Of a stretch of 64,000 bases of DNA, positions 61,645 to 64,000 are shown in pieces. Both the position numbers and the translations under genes were made by a program. A model generated the notes under the pieces. That model made no database searches. It was given only the letters and a program-made list of their open reading frames with translations, and was not told the DNA's origin. The stretch is from Mucilaginibacter sp. KACC 22063 (lineage in GTDB: Bacteria; Bacteroidota; Bacteroidia; Sphingobacteriales; Sphingobacteriaceae): assembly GCF_028736115.1 (NCBI RefSeq), contig NZ_CP117877.1:4464001-4528000 (forward strand). Direction: 5' to 3'. The first letter of the stretch is position 1. Each line of letters starts with the position of its first letter.

Positions 61645-62979
61645 ATGGGCAGGCTGAAATTTATATTAATTTTACTTATAGCAAGTGCTTTAAATGCAGC
61701 CGGGCAAGACTGTGGTACCGCTTTTTTGGGGACTAAGACATTATACATAGCCCCTATAAAAAAAGAACCTAAAGCCCCGGCAGGTTACCGTGCTGTATTT
61801 ATCAATTACGTTGGCAGGCATGGAGCAAGGCACCTTACCAAAGAGGTGAGCACAAGTTTTGCCTACCATGTTTTCAATAAAGCGGATAGTAGTGATCTGC
61901 TTACTGCCGACGGTAAGCGGCTGCACCAGATGATACTTAACCTGAATAAGGTTGAGCATGGCCGTGTTAAAAATATCTCGGCCGAGGGGGCAGCAGAGTT
62001 GAAGGGCCTGGGCGAGCGCATGGTTGAAAGCCACCCTGAAGTATTTAAGAAACCGGTAAAACTGGAGATCGCTTATACAAAGGAGATCCGCACCATTCAA
62101 AGTGCGGAGGCTTTTATTACAGGATTAAAAAGTGAATTAAACGATAGTGTGACCATTAGGCAGTTTAATGATGATGTCAACCTTCGTTTTTATGACCTGT
62201 CGTCCGCTTATACTGCTTTTGAAGAAAAAGGCCCCTGGATAAGCCGTATGGATTCGCTGAAAAACGATCTGCATATCGATGTACTACAGCAGCATATAAT
62301 AGCGCGTTGGTTTAAACCCGCTTTTCTGCAAAAGCTTGAAGTTGCACAAGCAGAGCGATTAATCGGCGATGTTTTCGGATTTGCAGCTATTGCCTACTCG
62401 CTTAACACCGAAGCAAAGATGGAAGGGCTTGAGCCATCGTCTATCAATTTCAGTGCTCTTTTTACTTGCGATGAATTGAAAGCGCTTGGCCGCCTTGATG
62501 ATGCCGATGACTATTACAAAAAAGCTCCGGGCTTTGATAATAACGGCATACAAGTACGCATTGCAGCACCACTGCTTGCAGACTTCATTCGCACTACTGA
62601 TAATTTTATTAATAAGCCAACGGTTAATGCACAGTTACGATTTGCGCATGCCGAAACCATAGCCCCTTTTGCAGCACTACTGGATATTAATGTTGCCAGT
62701 AAAAAAACGCTGAAGGCTAAAGACTTTGAAAAGAACTGGAAGGCAGGAGACATCATTCCTTTAAGTTCAAATATCAGGTGGGTAGTTTACAAAAAGAACA
62801 ATTTATACCTGGTACAATGTCTTTTAAATGAAAAACCTGTAAATATTAATGGTTTAAAGGCAATTGCAACTTACTTTTACAACTGGAAGGAATTACGCAA
62901 ATATTACCTGGCAAAGCTTGAATCATTGGGTTTAAGCCTAAACAGTGATATGAAAAAATACCTAACCGAAACAAAATAA
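61645..62979 (+). CDS. histidine-type phosphatase, MINPP/phytase-like
   Basis: 444-aa secreted phosphatase with a signal peptide (about 1-20). The catalytic RHGARH lies at 58-63 and the acid-base site HAE at 335-337 in FAHAETIAPF; the HAE form, rather than HD, is characteristic of multiple inositol polyphosphate phosphatases (MINPP). It would release phosphate from phytate or similar esters in the periplasm or outside. It follows the beta-helix lipoprotein by 16 bp and precedes a PhoU-like gene by 10 bp. Confidence 0.88.
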   Translation: MGRLKFILILLIASALNAAGQDCGTAFLGTKTLYIAPIKKEPKAPAGYRAVFINYVGRHGARHLTKEVSTSFAYHVFNKADSSDLLTADGKRLHQMILNLNKVEHGRVKNISAEGAAELKGLGERMVESHPEVFKKPVKLEIAYTKEIRTIQSAEAFITGLKSELNDSVTIRQFNDDVNLRFYDLSSAYTAFEEKGPWISRMDSLKNDLHIDVLQQHIIARWFKPAFLQKLEVAQAERLIGDVFGFAAIAYSLNTEAKMEGLEPSSINFSALFTCDELKALGRLDDADDYYKKAPGFDNNGIQVRIAAPLLADFIRTTDNFINKPTVNAQLRFAHAETIAPFAALLDINVASKKTLKAKDFEKNWKAGDIIPLSSNIRWVVYKKNNLYLVQCLLNEKPVNINGLKAIATYFYNWKELRKYYLAKLESLGLSLNSDMKKYLTETK

Positions 62980-62989
62980 CAAGGCTATT

Positions 62990-63634
62990 ATGAAAGCATC
63001 TATGTTCGGAAACTTTTTGCCAAATCACAATAAGGTGTTTTATAACCTTTTTAATCAGGGTGCGACCAATACCTATGAGATGGCCTCTATTTTGTACCGG
63101 ATTACCAGTGCAGAGAATATGCAGGATGAAAAACTGAACTTTAACCATATCAGCAGGTTGAAAGATCAGGCTGACAGCATTAAACATCAGGTTTATTTTT
63201 TATCAGGCAAAGCATTTATATCACCGTTCAGCCGTGATGATATGTATGCACTGGCATCTGCTATCAGCTCTGTTTCAGATTACATTGGCATTTCTGCCCG
63301 CCGTTTAAACTTTTACGGCGCGCAAGCCCATCAGGATGTTAAAGAACTGTCGGGTATCATTGTAGATTGCTGCCATTTACTTGTAGACTGTGTAAAAGCA
63401 CTGAATGACCTTAGCCAGGTTGATAAAATCACTGAATATTGCAGGCGAATTAAGCAAACCGAACACTATGCTGATGCTGTGTACAGAAAAGCACAAGCTT
63501 TACTGGTAGACAAAGAACTTGATGCGCTGGAGGTTATAAAATTCAGTGATATTTTTGCCGTACTTGAAAAATCCACAGATAAATGCGAACACGTGGTTAA
63601 TGTAGTTGAAAGCATTATCATCAAAAACTCCTGA
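62990..63634 (+). CDS. DUF47 (PhoU-like) family protein
   Basis: 214-aa helical protein of the DUF47/PhoU family. It has LKDQADSIKHQVYFLSGKAF and PFSRDDMYALASAISSVSDY. Family members usually associate with Pit-type phosphate transporters. None is visible in the window; the gene ends at a terminator. Fits a phosphate-related role for the cluster. Confidence 0.85.
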   Translation: MKASMFGNFLPNHNKVFYNLFNQGATNTYEMASILYRITSAENMQDEKLNFNHISRLKDQADSIKHQVYFLSGKAFISPFSRDDMYALASAISSVSDYIGISARRLNFYGAQAHQDVKELSGIIVDCCHLLVDCVKALNDLSQVDKITEYCRRIKQTEHYADAVYRKAQALLVDKELDALEVIKFSDIFAVLEKSTDKCEHVVNVVESIIIKNS

Positions 63635-63642
63635 TAAAAATT

Positions 63643-63674
63643 AAATCCCGGGCATATTGCACCGGGATTTATTG
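63643..63674 (+). terminator. intrinsic terminator of the phosphatase cluster
   Basis: Stem AAATCCCGG / CCGGGATTT (63643-63651 with 63662-63670), loop of ten, with a T-rich end. Confidence 0.85.
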
Positions 63675-63711
63675 TTCAACATAAGGAAGTATAAATGCTA
63701 ATGGATAGTTA

Positions 63712-64000
63712 TCAGCACAATTTTACTTGTGTATTAACGCTTCCGATATAATCTTTCAAGGTTTTAAGTTCATTAGCAGTCAGCATATCGCCAATATTAT
63801 CGCCTATAAACTCTGCATGCCAGCTGGTATGGTAGTAATAAAGTGTCTCGTTGTCTTTAAGATAATAAATATCTGCCGACTGCCCTGCCTTTGACCTGAT
63901 ATAACCTCCGGGCAGCATTTCTGCTTTGGGCAAAAAGAATTCGCAATGGGTGTTATCAGTTACCGCGCCCCAACCCACCGGGTTAAAGGTATAATCGCCA
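63712..64000 (-). CDS. uncharacterised protein, 5' end beyond the window
   Basis: The frame enters from the right edge (GDYTFNPVGWGAVTDN) and runs to a stop at 63712, about 96 visible residues. It contains AEMLPGGYIRSKAG and SADIYYLKDNETLYYYHTSW, an aromatic-rich, beta-type sequence, and ends with a Cys. There is no recognised family. It converges with the DUF47 gene. The start is not in the window; the GTG at 63978 is not taken as the start because the open frame continues upstream without a stop. Confidence 0.6.
   Translation of the reverse strand, partial: GDYTFNPVGWGAVTDNTHCEFFLPKAEMLPGGYIRSKAGQSADIYYLKDNETLYYYHTSWHAEFIGDNIGDMLTANELKTLKDYIGSVNTQVKLC

Noticed and set aside
1..64000. CRISPR array, transposase, prophage or integrase
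   Set aside because: No evenly spaced repeats of CRISPR type and no such proteins were seen; the repeats found are palindromic and dispersed.
1..64000. tRNA or rRNA genes
   Set aside because: No cloverleaf-like conserved boxes or rRNA segments were recognised in the intergenic regions; a tRNAscan-SE and Rfam run would settle this.

Overview
The window looks like a chromosomal segment of a Bacteroidota bacterium, most likely family Sphingobacteriaceae (Mucilaginibacter- or Pedobacter-like). The reasons are: a nuo operon with separate nuoC and nuoD and a short NuoG; recurring TAnnTTTG promoter elements just upstream of start codons, with few Shine-Dalgarno sites; a CarboxypepD_reg-type TonB-dependent receptor; an ExbB-ExbD-ExbD-TonB operon; and several families of interspersed palindromic repeats. 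This is inference from gene content and motifs, not a database match. No tRNA, rRNA, CRISPR array, transposase or phage gene was seen.

Layout. 1-6.9 kb (minus): complex I genes nuoA-B-C-D-E-F, a gamma-glutamylcyclotransferase, nuoG and the start of nuoH. 6.9-12.8 kb (minus): exbB, exbD, exbD, tonB, a small membrane protein, a PstS-like lipoprotein and a TPR protein, ending in a terminator. 13.1-14.4 kb (minus): lipid kinase and a SUI1-family protein. 14.4-17.3 kb (plus): metK behind a SAM-II-like riboswitch, a Nudix hydrolase and PlsC. 17.3-21.1 kb: a LytS/LytTR two-component system facing a small membrane ORF and an ABC exporter, with repeated GATGAAC motifs between them. 21.2-28.8 kb (minus): a frameshifted PLDc_N gene, an ABC exporter, frr, pyrH, nagA, tsf, rpsB, rpsI and rplM.

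29-37 kb holds a helicase-nuclease, a DUF1801 protein, a secreted M28 peptidase (these last two between inverted copies of an interspersed repeat), a GH3 enzyme and an outer-membrane barrel. 37.4-47 kb is a surface-glycan locus: an acyltransferase, a seven-gene minus-strand operon (GT90, ABC flippase/exporter, four glycosyltransferase-like proteins, a GT-B protein) and a divergent paralogue of that last GT-B protein. 47-56.4 kb carries meaB, an unknown protein, a dipeptide epimerase, an OmpR-type two-component system divergent from a secreted protein, DUF3127, an RNA methyltransferase, a TonB-C-like secreted protein and a glycine-rich RRM protein. 56.5-64 kb ends with a SYLF protein, then a four-gene run: TonB-dependent receptor, beta-helix lipoprotein, MINPP-like histidine phosphatase and DUF47/PhoU-like protein. 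This run could serve acquisition of phosphate from inositol phosphates. A truncated gene closes the window.

The most notable signals are the SAM-II-like riboswitch before metK, the MINPP/TonB receptor locus, the phased LytTR-type sites, the glycan operon with its paralogous pair, and the palindromic repeat families.
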